Assembly (NCBI RefSeq): GCF_026011735.1
Contig: NZ_BRVN01000020.1
Location: forward strand, 1 to 53,142
Length of the DNA stretch: 53,142 nt
Direction of reading: 5' to 3'
Source of the DNA: Dietzia sp. NCCP-2495
Lineage (GTDB): Bacteria > Actinomycetota > Actinomycetes > Mycobacteriales > Mycobacteriaceae
The translations under genes and the position numbers were made by a program. The notes below the pieces were generated by a model. That model was not told the DNA's origin. It worked only from the letters and a program-made list of their open reading frames with translations, and did no database searches. The stretch's first letter is position 1, and every line of letters begins with the position of its first letter. Positions 28,939 to 38,513 of this stretch are shown here, in pieces.

Positions 28939-29337
28939 TCAGTACACCGGGCCGGTGTACTTCTCTCCCGGACCCTGGCCGGGCTCATCGGGGAAGGCAC
29001 TCGCTTCACGGAAGGCGCGCTGCAGACCCTGCAATCCGTCGCGCACGACCGAGGCCTGCGGTCCGAGGTACTCGGAGGAGGCCACAACGAGGCCGGCCAG
29101 AGCGGTGATCAACTTGCGGGCCTCGTCGAGATCCAGGTGCGAACTGGACGACGGATCGTCTTCGGACAGGCCGAGCTTCTCCGCGCCCGCGCTCATGAGC
29201 ACGACGATCGACCGGAAGATGACCTCCTGGGCCGAGACGTCGGCCAGGTCGACCACATCGACCTCGCGGGCATCGACATGATCTTCGAGGAGATTCTCGC
29301 GCCCCTGTTCGGCGGCTGCAGGCTGGTCGCTGGTCAT
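28939..29337 (-). CDS. DUF1844 family protein
   Basis: A 132-aa acidic protein. The ATG at 29337 is chosen because the frame upstream of it has no family sequence and would enter the infC promoter region. The core has VSAQEVIFRSIVVLMSAGAEKLGL, then DLDEARKLITALAGLV, which fits the short helical DUF1844 family. It is often found beside infC in actinobacteria, as here, divergent from the infC leader. Function is unknown. Confidence 0.8.
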   Translation of the reverse strand: MTSDQPAAAEQGRENLLEDHVDAREVDVVDLADVSAQEVIFRSIVVLMSAGAEKLGLSEDDPSSSSHLDLDEARKLITALAGLVVASSEYLGPQASVVRDGLQGLQRAFREASAFPDEPGQGPGEKYTGPVY

Positions 29338-29386
29338 GGCTACACTGTTCCACGTACCACGCGTACCCGGTGGAGCGGGCACCAGT

Positions 29387-29415
29387 TTGGGGGTCCCCGT
29401 TCAGCCTGGTACGCT
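29387..29415 (+). promoter_or_regulatory. Putative promoter of the infC operon
   Basis: TTGGGG at 29387-29392 and TACGCT at 29410-29415 are 17 bases apart. Transcription would start near 29422 and leave a leader of nearly 300 bases before infC. Confidence 0.4.
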
Positions 29416-29524
29416 GAACTCCGACTGTGGGAATCCGTCACCCGACAGATTCCACCGTCCAAGAGGAGCCCGATCTCCCACCATCCGACGCCGCTGGGTA
29501 GTTTGATGGTCAGCATCCCCGCCC

Positions 29525-29633
29525 AGGGGCCTGTGTTGTCGAAACACGGGTGTAGTAGGTGGTGGATGCGGAGTGAGTGGCCCCAGGCATCCGTGCCATG
29601 GGGCTTTCTCGGTTTTCCCCGACCTGTGTCGGG
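29525..29633 (+). promoter_or_regulatory. Structured infC-rpmI-rplT leader with attenuator-like hairpin
   Basis: Three hairpins can form. The first pairs CCTGTGTT with AACACGGG around GTCG (about 29530-29549). The second is GCCCCA-GGCA-TCCG-TGCC-A-TGGGGC at 29580-29604, directly followed by TTTCTCGGTTTT, the shape of an intrinsic terminator inside the leader. The third is CCCGAC-CTGT-GTCGGG at about 29618-29633. Leaders of this operon are known to sense L20 or charged tRNA in other bacteria; the mechanism here is inferred from structure only. Confidence 0.5.
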
Positions 29634-29716
29634 ATGACCTCGGGGTCCGCGAGGACGGATGAGTGACCACGATCGTGGTTGTGAACGCACGCGCACCGTA
29701 CTACCGAGGAGGGCCC

Positions 29717-30283
<567 letters not shown>

Positions 30284-30381
30284 TCCGCAGGCACTCCACG
30301 CCGACCAGACCACGGACGTCAGACGTCCGCACCCCGTTACCCCACCGGGTCCCGGGACGAACCATGTGAGGAAGACCGATC

Positions 30382-30576
30382 ATGCCGAAGATGAAGACCC
30401 ACAAGGGCACCGCGAAGCGTTTCCGGACCACCGGATCCGGCAAGCTGGTCCGCCAGCAGGCCAACCGTCGCCACATCATGGAGAAGAAGCCCACCAAGCG
30501 CACCCGTCGCCTGGACGGACGCACCGACGTCGCGCCGGCCGATGTGCCCCGCGTGAAGCGTCTCCTCGGGCTCTGA
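30382..30576 (+). CDS. rpmI: 50S ribosomal protein L35
   Basis: A 64-aa basic protein, [20 protein letters not shown] onward, the full-length L35 pattern, with [16 protein letters not shown] in the second half. GTGAGGAAG precedes ATG 30382. Middle gene of the infC-rpmI-rplT operon. Confidence 0.98.
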   Translation: MPKMKTHKGTAKRFRTTGSGKLVRQQANRRHIMEKKPTKRTRRLDGRTDVAPADVPRVKRLLGL

Positions 30577-30647
30577 GCCCCTCCACCTGACACGTAGAAC
30601 TTTCGGTCGCCTCGAGGTGACCACCCCAGACCAGTAAGGATTTTCCA

Positions 30648-31028
30648 GTGGCACGCGTGAAGAGGGCAGTCAACGCCCAGAAGAAGCGTCGGACCGTACT
30701 TGATTCGGCCAAGGGCTACCGGGGCCAGCGGTCGCGGCTGTACCGCAAGGCCAAGGAGCAGATGCTCCACTCGATGACCTACAGCTACCGCGATCGTCGC
30801 CAGCGCAAGGGCGACTTCCGCAAGCTGTGGATCTCGCGCATCAACGCTGCGGCCCGCGCCAACGACATGACGTACAACCGCTTCATCCAGGGCCTGCGGC
30901 TCGCCGAGGTCGAGGTCGACCGCAAGGTGCTCGCCGACCTGGCCGTCTCCGACCCGGCCGCCTTCACGGCGCTCGTCGAGGTCGCGCGTAAGGCCCTGCC
31001 GGCCGACGTCAACGCCCCGGCGGCCTGA
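30648..31028 (+). CDS. rplT: 50S ribosomal protein L20
   Basis: A 126-aa protein from GTG 30648 with TAAGGA ahead. [14 protein letters not shown], the [23 protein letters not shown] block and [24 protein letters not shown] match L20, an early-assembly protein that binds 23S rRNA and represses its own operon in several bacteria. A slightly long Ala-rich C-terminus is the only difference. Confidence 0.98.
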   Translation: MARVKRAVNAQKKRRTVLDSAKGYRGQRSRLYRKAKEQMLHSMTYSYRDRRQRKGDFRKLWISRINAAARANDMTYNRFIQGLRLAEVEVDRKVLADLAVSDPAAFTALVEVARKALPADVNAPAA

Positions 31029-31080
31029 CGTTCGCGAATTGACGCACACCACCCGGCCCGGGGAGGGCACAGGACGACCC

Positions 31081-31938
31081 GTGGATCCGTTCACCGAACG
31101 GACTCCGCGGGTCGTTTCCGCGTCGAAGCTCCACCGCGCCGCGGCGCGGCGAAAGTCCGGGCGGTTCCTCGCCGAGGGCGCCAACTCCGTCGAGGCGGCC
31201 CTGACCACGGGTCGGACGGTGGAGGTGTTCTGCGAGGACGGCGCCGCCGACCGCTTCTCCGCTCTGGTCGAGCTGGCCAGTAGCTCTGGCGTACCCGTCT
31301 CTCCGGTCACCCCGCGTGCGCTCCGCTCGTTGTCGGACACGGTGACGCCAGCGGGGATCGTCGCGGTCTGCCGTCAGGTGGTCCTCGGTCCCGACGCCGT
31401 CGAGGCGTCCGGAAGCGAAACCGACGGTGGAGACCGCGGCGGTGGCGAGGGCGTCGGTGGTGTGACGCCGCCGCGGCTGGTGGCCATCGGCCAGGCGGTG
31501 TCCGAACCCGGCAACGTGGGAACCCTGATCCGTGTCTCTGACGCGTTGGGTGCGGACGCGGTGTGGTTCACGGAAGGGGCGGCCGACCCGGAGAACAGCA
31601 AGGCGGTCCGCGCCTCCGCCGGGAGTCTCTTCCACGTGCCGGTGGTGCGCGGCGTCGCCGAGGTGGATCTCGTCTCGCGTGCCCGAGCCGCAGGGCTGCA
31701 GGTGGCGGTGGCGACCGCGGACGGCGAGGTGGACGTGGAGCACGCCGACGAGCTGCTCGCGCGTCCGACGGCCTGGGTCTTCGGCAACGAGGCCCACGGA
31801 ATCCCTGACGATCTCGCCGCGGCCGCTGAACTGCGGGTACGTATCCCGATCCGGGGGAGGGCCGAGAGTCTCAACATCGTCACGGCTGCGTCGATATGCC
31901 TGCACACCAGCGTCCGCGTCCAGGGCGCCAGGCCATGA
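31081..31938 (+). CDS. tsnR: TrmH/SpoU-family RNA 2'-O-methyltransferase
   Basis: A 285-aa SPOUT enzyme. GTG 31081 is preferred because AGGA sits seven bases ahead; an earlier TTG at 31039 lacks one. The N-terminal substrate-binding domain (SASKLHRAAARRKSGRFLAEG) is followed by the knotted SAM-binding domain: motif 1 SEPGNVGTLIRVSDALGADA, motif 2 VFGNEAHGI and motif 3 RAESLNIVTAASICL. Mycobacterial Rv1644 in this place is annotated tsnR and methylates 23S rRNA. An acidic/Gly-rich insert lies near residues 100-130. The stop overlaps the next start (ATGA). Confidence 0.9.
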   Translation: MDPFTERTPRVVSASKLHRAAARRKSGRFLAEGANSVEAALTTGRTVEVFCEDGAADRFSALVELASSSGVPVSPVTPRALRSLSDTVTPAGIVAVCRQVVLGPDAVEASGSETDGGDRGGGEGVGGVTPPRLVAIGQAVSEPGNVGTLIRVSDALGADAVWFTEGAADPENSKAVRASAGSLFHVPVVRGVAEVDLVSRARAAGLQVAVATADGEVDVEHADELLARPTAWVFGNEAHGIPDDLAAAAELRVRIPIRGRAESLNIVTAASICLHTSVRVQGARP

Positions 31939-33596
31939 GCGCCACCCTCACAGCACGCGGGGTCGGGGCGATCCGTGGTGCCCGGACCCTGTTCGACGGA
32001 CTCGACCTCGTCGTCTCCGGCGACGCCGTCTGGGGCCTGACGGGCCCCAACGGTGCGGGGAAGTCCACGCTCCTCCACGCGTTGGCGGGGATCCCCGACG
32101 CGGAGATGGCGGGGAGTGTCACCGTCAGTCCGCCGGAGGCGACCGTGGGGCTGCTCCGCCAGGAGGTGGAGTACGACGACGACGAGGACGTGCGCTCCCT
32201 CCTGCGCCGCGTCACCGGGGTGGCCGCTGCGCAGTCCCGGATGGATGCGCTCGCGGAGGAGATGGCGGAGTCGGCCGGAGCCGCTGACGCCTACGGCGAC
32301 GCGCTCGAGCGGTGGCTCGCGCTCGGCGGTGGCGACCTCGACGAGCGGATCCTGGTGACCGCGGCCCGGCTCGGGTTGGCAGAGTCGGTGCTCGAGCTCC
32401 CAGTTGCCGCACTGTCGGGCGGGCAGCGGGCGCGGGTGAATCTCGCCGCGGTGTTGCTCAGCCAGTACGACATCCTGCTGCTGGACGAGCCGACGAATGA
32501 TCTCGATCTCGAGGGCCTGGACGTCCTCGAGGAGTTCATGCGGACAGAGCGCCGGCCGATGGTCGTGGTCAGTCACGATCGCGAGTTCCTGGCCCGGTGC
32601 GTGACGGGAATCGTCGAACTGGACGCGGCGCAGCGACAGATCACGGTCTTCGACGGCGGGTACGAGGCGTACCTGACTGAGAGGGCCCTGGCCCGCCAGC
32701 GGGCCCGTGAGGCGTACGAGGAGTACGCCGGCCGGGTCGATCAGCTGAAGGACCGCATCCAGACGCAGAAGACCTGGCTCGACAAGGGTGTGCGCAACAC
32801 CATGCGCAAGTCCGGTGGGAAGGACGCAGAGAAAGATAAGCACATCCGCAACCGTGCAGGTCAGAGGTCGGAGAAACAGGCCGCAAAGATCGCGCAGTCC
32901 GAACGCGCGATGGAGCGACTCGAGGTGGTGGAGGAGCCGCGCAAGGAGTGGGAACTCCGGATGGAGATCGCCGCGGCGCCGCGATCGGGCACGGTGGTCT
33001 CGGTACTGGACTCCGCCGTCGTCCGCCGGGGCGACTTCGTGTTGGGGCCGGTGTCCCTGCAAATCGATGCGGGGGACCGGGTCCTGGTCGGCGGGGCCAA
33101 CGGGTCTGGTAAGTCGACTCTGCTCAGCCTGATCCTGGGAGATCGTGAGCCCGACTCCGGGCGGGTCACGCTCGGATCGTCGGTGGAGACAGGCCGCGTG
33201 GACCAGGCCCGGGCGATGTTCGCCGGTGGGGGAGAACTGCTCGACGTGTTCTGTGCGGTCGCCGATCCGGACGGTGCCGACCCCACCGAGGTGCGCACGT
33301 TGCTGGCGAAGTTCGGGCTCGGCGGAGCACACGTGTCGCGCCGATGCGACTCCCTTTCTCCGGGTGAGCGGACCCGGGCGGCGCTGGCGCTCCTCCAGCA
33401 CCGAGGCGTCAACCTGCTGGTGCTGGACGAGCCGACCAACCATCTGGACCTGCCCGCGATCGAGCAGCTCGAGAGGGCCGTGGAGGATTTCGCCGGCACC
33501 GTCCTGCTGGTGACCCATGATCGCCGGATGCGCGAGACGTTCCGGTCGACCAGGGTCCTGAACGTGGACGCGGGCGCGGTGAGCGAGCAGCGCTGA
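31935..33596 (+). CDS. ABC-F family ATPase
   Basis: A 553-aa soluble protein with two ABC domains and no membrane part. Walker A motifs are GPNGAGKST and GANGSGKST; signatures are LSGGQRARVNLA and LSPGERTRAALALL; Walker B lines are ILLLDEPTNDLDLEGL and LLVLDEPTNHLDLPAI. Between them is the long basic linker (DRIQTQKTWLDKGVRNTMRK) that enters the ribosomal E site in this family. It resembles actinobacterial ABC-F proteins near those giving antibiotic protection, but resistance cannot be assigned from sequence. ATG 31935 overlaps the tsnR stop, coupling an rRNA methyltransferase and a ribosome-acting ATPase. Confidence 0.9.
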   Translation: MSATLTARGVGAIRGARTLFDGLDLVVSGDAVWGLTGPNGAGKSTLLHALAGIPDAEMAGSVTVSPPEATVGLLRQEVEYDDDEDVRSLLRRVTGVAAAQSRMDALAEEMAESAGAADAYGDALERWLALGGGDLDERILVTAARLGLAESVLELPVAALSGGQRARVNLAAVLLSQYDILLLDEPTNDLDLEGLDVLEEFMRTERRPMVVVSHDREFLARCVTGIVELDAAQRQITVFDGGYEAYLTERALARQRAREAYEEYAGRVDQLKDRIQTQKTWLDKGVRNTMRKSGGKDAEKDKHIRNRAGQRSEKQAAKIAQSERAMERLEVVEEPRKEWELRMEIAAAPRSGTVVSVLDSAVVRRGDFVLGPVSLQIDAGDRVLVGGANGSGKSTLLSLILGDREPDSGRVTLGSSVETGRVDQARAMFAGGGELLDVFCAVADPDGADPTEVRTLLAKFGLGGAHVSRRCDSLSPGERTRAALALLQHRGVNLLVLDEPTNHLDLPAIEQLERAVEDFAGTVLLVTHDRRMRETFRSTRVLNVDAGAVSEQR

Positions 33597-33667
33597 TCAG
33601 TCGGAACCGGCGGGCGCTCAGTCCGTCGGCACGGGCGGGCTCTCACTCAGTCGGCACCGGCGGCCAC

Positions 33668-34546
33668 TCAGCTGGCTCGCTCGAGGCAGCCGGCCGGGGG
33701 GACGATCGGCCGGTAGCGGTGCAGGTGCCCGGGAGGGGCGGAGTCCGACCCCGGGAGCGCGGCCAGGACGCGGAGACCGTGCAGCGGCTCACCCAGTAGG
33801 CCCCAGGAGAGTTCGGCGACCGGGTCGTCGTCGTTGACCTCGGTGACTGTGCAGTCGCCGGAACCCTCCGCCCCAGTGCCTGTCTCGCCGTGCCTGCTGC
33901 CCGCCCCGCCGAGCCGGGTTCCCGGTTCGCGGTCGACTCCCGTTTCCTCACGGGGTCCCGCGCCGGGCGGGCCCTGCCACAGCGCCGCGTCGACGTATCG
34001 GGCCAGGTCCGGATCGGTAAGTGCCCGGATCCCGGCGAGGGCACCCAGACTGAGCCCGTGGACCACCAACTGCGGCCGGTCTCCGGCGGGGAGTGCGCGG
34101 ATCCGATCGATGACCTCCCGGAGGAGTGTCTGTGCCGACCGGGTCGCCACCTCTGGACGCAGGATGAACACGGCGGCCGACGGTGCGGCGGAGTAGCGCA
34201 CGGCGACGGTGGCCACGTCCCCTCCCGTCGCCGATTCCATGGCGGCGACCTGATGCGGATCGACCCATCCGGAGCCGGTGGGGATGGTCACCACGATCAC
34301 CGACCGGTCGAAGCCGCCGGCGCCGTCGAGCGAGTCGACGGTGCGTTGTGCGGCGGACTGCGGGTCGAGGTCCGGGTAGTCGCCGTAGACCCGCAGTGCC
34401 GGGCCTGACGAGCGGTGGGTGAGGACGAGTTCGGTCTCGGGGGCCAGCGGGCCGGAGTCGAACGCCCACCACAGGGCCGCGTCGACCGCCCCGAGGAGGG
34501 AATGTGCCGCGAGCACGACGATCAGGAGCCGGGCGAGGATTCTCAT
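33668..34546 (-). CDS. Membrane-anchored alpha/beta-hydrolase (PF10081-like)
   Basis: A 292-aa protein. ATG 34546 overlaps the stop of the preceding gene, and the protein then begins with a hydrophobic segment (ILARLLIVVLAAHSLLG) serving as signal or anchor. VIVVTIPTGSGWVDPHQVAAME followed by GGDVATVAVRYSAAPSAAVF and LVVHGLSLGALAGI, with nucleophile Ser166 in G-L-S-L-G, match the actinobacterial alpha/beta-hydrolase family whose members have several N-terminal membrane helices; this one is short. A charged Gly/Glu/Arg-rich stretch near 205-235 interrupts the C-terminal third. Substrate unknown; lipid or ester hydrolysis is likely. Confidence 0.65.
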   Translation of the reverse strand: MRILARLLIVVLAAHSLLGAVDAALWWAFDSGPLAPETELVLTHRSSGPALRVYGDYPDLDPQSAAQRTVDSLDGAGGFDRSVIVVTIPTGSGWVDPHQVAAMESATGGDVATVAVRYSAAPSAAVFILRPEVATRSAQTLLREVIDRIRALPAGDRPQLVVHGLSLGALAGIRALTDPDLARYVDAALWQGPPGAGPREETGVDREPGTRLGGAGSRHGETGTGAEGSGDCTVTEVNDDDPVAELSWGLLGEPLHGLRVLAALPGSDSAPPGHLHRYRPIVPPAGCLERAS

Positions 34547-35094
34547 AGCCGCCAGATCCGTTCCTCCACGGGGGCGCCGTGGCCCTGGCGCACAGTGTTG
34601 AGCCCCACGGCGGCGCGTGCGACGGTCGCCGCCCCCACGCAGAGGAGGTCGCCTTCGCACGATTGCCGCATCTGCCGGCCGAGCAGCGAGTCGAGGTCGG
34701 CGCGGAGTCCCCGCGGGATGTCCGCCCCGTGCCGGTATGCGACGCGCAGCAGGTCGTACCCGAGGTCATGGACGCGGCACGCCGGCTCGAACGAGCGGGG
34801 GAGAGGGACAGGCGACGAGCAGTCGCCCGAGGCCCTGGACGCGAGTGTCCCTTCGAGAACCGGCGTGTAGCCCAGGTCTGTCTCGAGATCGGGGCCGATG
34901 ATCCCTGTCCCGGGCTCGCCCTCGGCGAGCGATCGCGCGGCGGTCAGTGCGGCAGCGGACACACCACCTGTAAAGGGTGCGTGGGATCCGGACGGGAGAG
35001 GTGCGGCCGTGGCGAGGGGCCCCGAGGCGAGACCTATGACGACGACGAGGCCGGCGACGACCCGGGACGGAACGGCTGCTGAGGTGATCGGCAT
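34543..35094 (-). CDS. Secreted protein with phospholipase A2-like Cys-x-x-His-Asp motif
   Basis: A 183-aa exported protein. The start at ATG 35094 gives a clean signal peptide (SRVVAGLVVVIGLASGPLATA) cut near residue 30; a longer frame would overlap the kinase promoter. The motif ACRVHDLGYDLLR with Cys106 and His109-Asp110 is the catalytic pattern of phospholipase A2-fold proteins, in which this His activates water and the Asp binds calcium. Further cysteines at SC and LLC could form disulfides. The stop overlaps the start of the alpha/beta-hydrolase gene (ATGA), so two lipase-like exported proteins are made together. Confidence 0.6.
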   Translation of the reverse strand: MPITSAAVPSRVVAGLVVVIGLASGPLATAAPLPSGSHAPFTGGVSAAALTAARSLAEGEPGTGIIGPDLETDLGYTPVLEGTLASRASGDCSSPVPLPRSFEPACRVHDLGYDLLRVAYRHGADIPRGLRADLDSLLGRQMRQSCEGDLLCVGAATVARAAVGLNTVRQGHGAPVEERIWRL

Positions 35095-35178
35095 GAGGGC
35101 GAAAGTAGGAATCGCGGATCGTCGGCCGGATCCCCCTGGAAGGTGATCTCGGTGTACCTCTGTGGCGCTAACCCGGAG

Positions 35179-35215
35179 GGGGTACCCCGATGTCACTCCT
35201 CAGGGGGATATCCCC
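35179..35215. promoter_or_regulatory. Two GC-rich palindromes ahead of the two-component system
   Basis: GGGGTACCCC at 35179-35188 and GGGGATATCCCC at 35204-35215 are perfect palindromes 26 bases centre to centre. They lie between the divergent secreted-protein and kinase genes and are good candidates for a binding site of the NarL-type response regulator or another dimeric regulator. Confidence 0.5.
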
Positions 35216-35244
35216 GGCGGGCGGCGCGCAATACCGTTGACGCC

Positions 35245-36624
35245 ATGCGATCGACCAGCTCGGATCCCGTCTCCCCAGACCTCACCTCGCCCGACGACGC
35301 CGCCGGTGATGCGCGACGCGCGACTAGCGACAATCGCGGACGCGCTGTCCTCAGCAGCTTCCGAGCCCACCCGGTGGACGTGATCCTGCTGGCACTGGCA
35401 GGGCTCTTCTTCTCGGTGGCCTGGCCGACTTTCTTCGTGACCCACGACGCCTGGACGTCGCTCGTGCCGTTGCTCGCTGCCCTGGGCACACTGCCGGTGG
35501 CCGTGTGCGGGCGGTGGCCGCTGCCCGCGTGGTGTGCGGTGGCATTCGCCTGTCTGGTGGCCGTGCCGCTTCGCACCGAGCCGGACTTCGCGCTGGGCTG
35601 GCCTGTGGTGTTCCACCTCGCCCTGGCGGTGTGCCTGGGGGCGGCGATCCTGCTCGCTCCGCCGAAGCGGGTCGCGGTGGCGGTTGCGGTGACCGTGGCC
35701 CTGATGGCCTTCAATCCGGGCCTGGAGGTCGGAGTCGGATGGATGGTGGGCGCGGCCGTCTTCTCCACCGTGATGGTCCTCGTACGGTGGCTGCTCATCT
35801 CGCGCCGCCAGCTGGAGAGCTCGTCCCTGCGTTTGGAACGCGAATCGCGGCGATCCGCGCAGCAGGCCGATCTACGGGTCCTGGCCGAGGAACGCAATCG
35901 ACTGGCTCGCGACCTACACGATGTGGTGGCCCACCAGATGTCGATGATCGTGGTGCAGTCGCAGTCGGCGCCGTACCGGTTGCAGGGCGTCACCCCGGCC
36001 GTCCACGCGGAGTTCGACTCGATCGCCGAGACCGCGCGCGAGGCCCTGGACGAGGTCCGCGGGCTGCTCGGGGTCCTGCGGACGGACGCGGAGGAGCAGA
36101 CCACCGAACCCGTCGGAATCGACCAGATCGAGCCCACCCTCCGTGCGGCCCGCCGTTCCGGAATCGACATCACGTGGCAGCTGATCGGGGAGATGGACCG
36201 GATCGACGAGACCACCGGTGTGGTCCTGCACAGGGTGCTCCAGGAGTCGCTGGCCAACGCGTCCCGGCACGCGCCCGGCGGTGTCGTCGTCGTCACCCTC
36301 ACCGCGGACACCTCCGCGTCCACCTCCACGGGCCCCTCCGCAGGCACCACTGCGGACACCGCCGCGGACAGCGCCGCCGATCCCACCTGGAACGGTGAGC
36401 TGCCGCCCTCGGCGGTCCTCGAGGTGGACAACGGCCCGGCGGCGCCCGGCGCGCTCGTGTCACCGGGCACCGGCGGTGGCTCGGGGATCGCGGGAATGTC
36501 GGCGCGGGTCCGCGCGGTGGGCGGGAGCTTCTCGGCATTGCCCGCCTCCGACGGCGGGTTCACCGTCACCGCGTCAGTCCCGCTGCGATCCGGCAGGCGC
36601 GGCGGTACCCGTCTTCTAGGGTGA
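35245..36624 (+). CDS. Sensor histidine kinase (NarL/DesK type)
   Basis: A 459-aa membrane kinase from ATG 35245. Four to five membrane segments (about 35-180, starting at VILLALAGLFFSVAW) give a membrane-embedded sensor without an extracellular domain. The HisKA_3 box ERNRLARDLHDVVAHQMSM has phosphorylated His225. The ATPase domain has the N-box LQESLANASRHA and the G-box GIAGMSARVRAVGG. Between N-box and the D-box LEVDNGP is an unusual stretch of about 30 residues of Thr, Ala, Ser and Asp repeats (36301-36395). It overlaps the response regulator region and forms an operon with it. The stimulus is unknown. Confidence 0.88.
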   Translation: MRSTSSDPVSPDLTSPDDAAGDARRATSDNRGRAVLSSFRAHPVDVILLALAGLFFSVAWPTFFVTHDAWTSLVPLLAALGTLPVAVCGRWPLPAWCAVAFACLVAVPLRTEPDFALGWPVVFHLALAVCLGAAILLAPPKRVAVAVAVTVALMAFNPGLEVGVGWMVGAAVFSTVMVLVRWLLISRRQLESSSLRLERESRRSAQQADLRVLAEERNRLARDLHDVVAHQMSMIVVQSQSAPYRLQGVTPAVHAEFDSIAETAREALDEVRGLLGVLRTDAEEQTTEPVGIDQIEPTLRAARRSGIDITWQLIGEMDRIDETTGVVLHRVLQESLANASRHAPGGVVVVTLTADTSASTSTGPSAGTTADTAADSAADPTWNGELPPSAVLEVDNGPAAPGALVSPGTGGGSGIAGMSARVRAVGGSFSALPASDGGFTVTASVPLRSGRRGGTRLLG

Positions 36625-36629
36625 GTCCC

Positions 36630-38452
<1,823 letters not shown>

Positions 38453-38513
38453 CCCGCGGTACCGATCCACCCCGAGCTCACCCCACCACCGAGAATTTAC
38501 GAAGGACCCCACA

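Noticed and set aside
31374-33518. 714-codon leftward frame across tsnR and the ABC-F gene
   Set aside because: Shadow of two well-supported genes; no domain seen.
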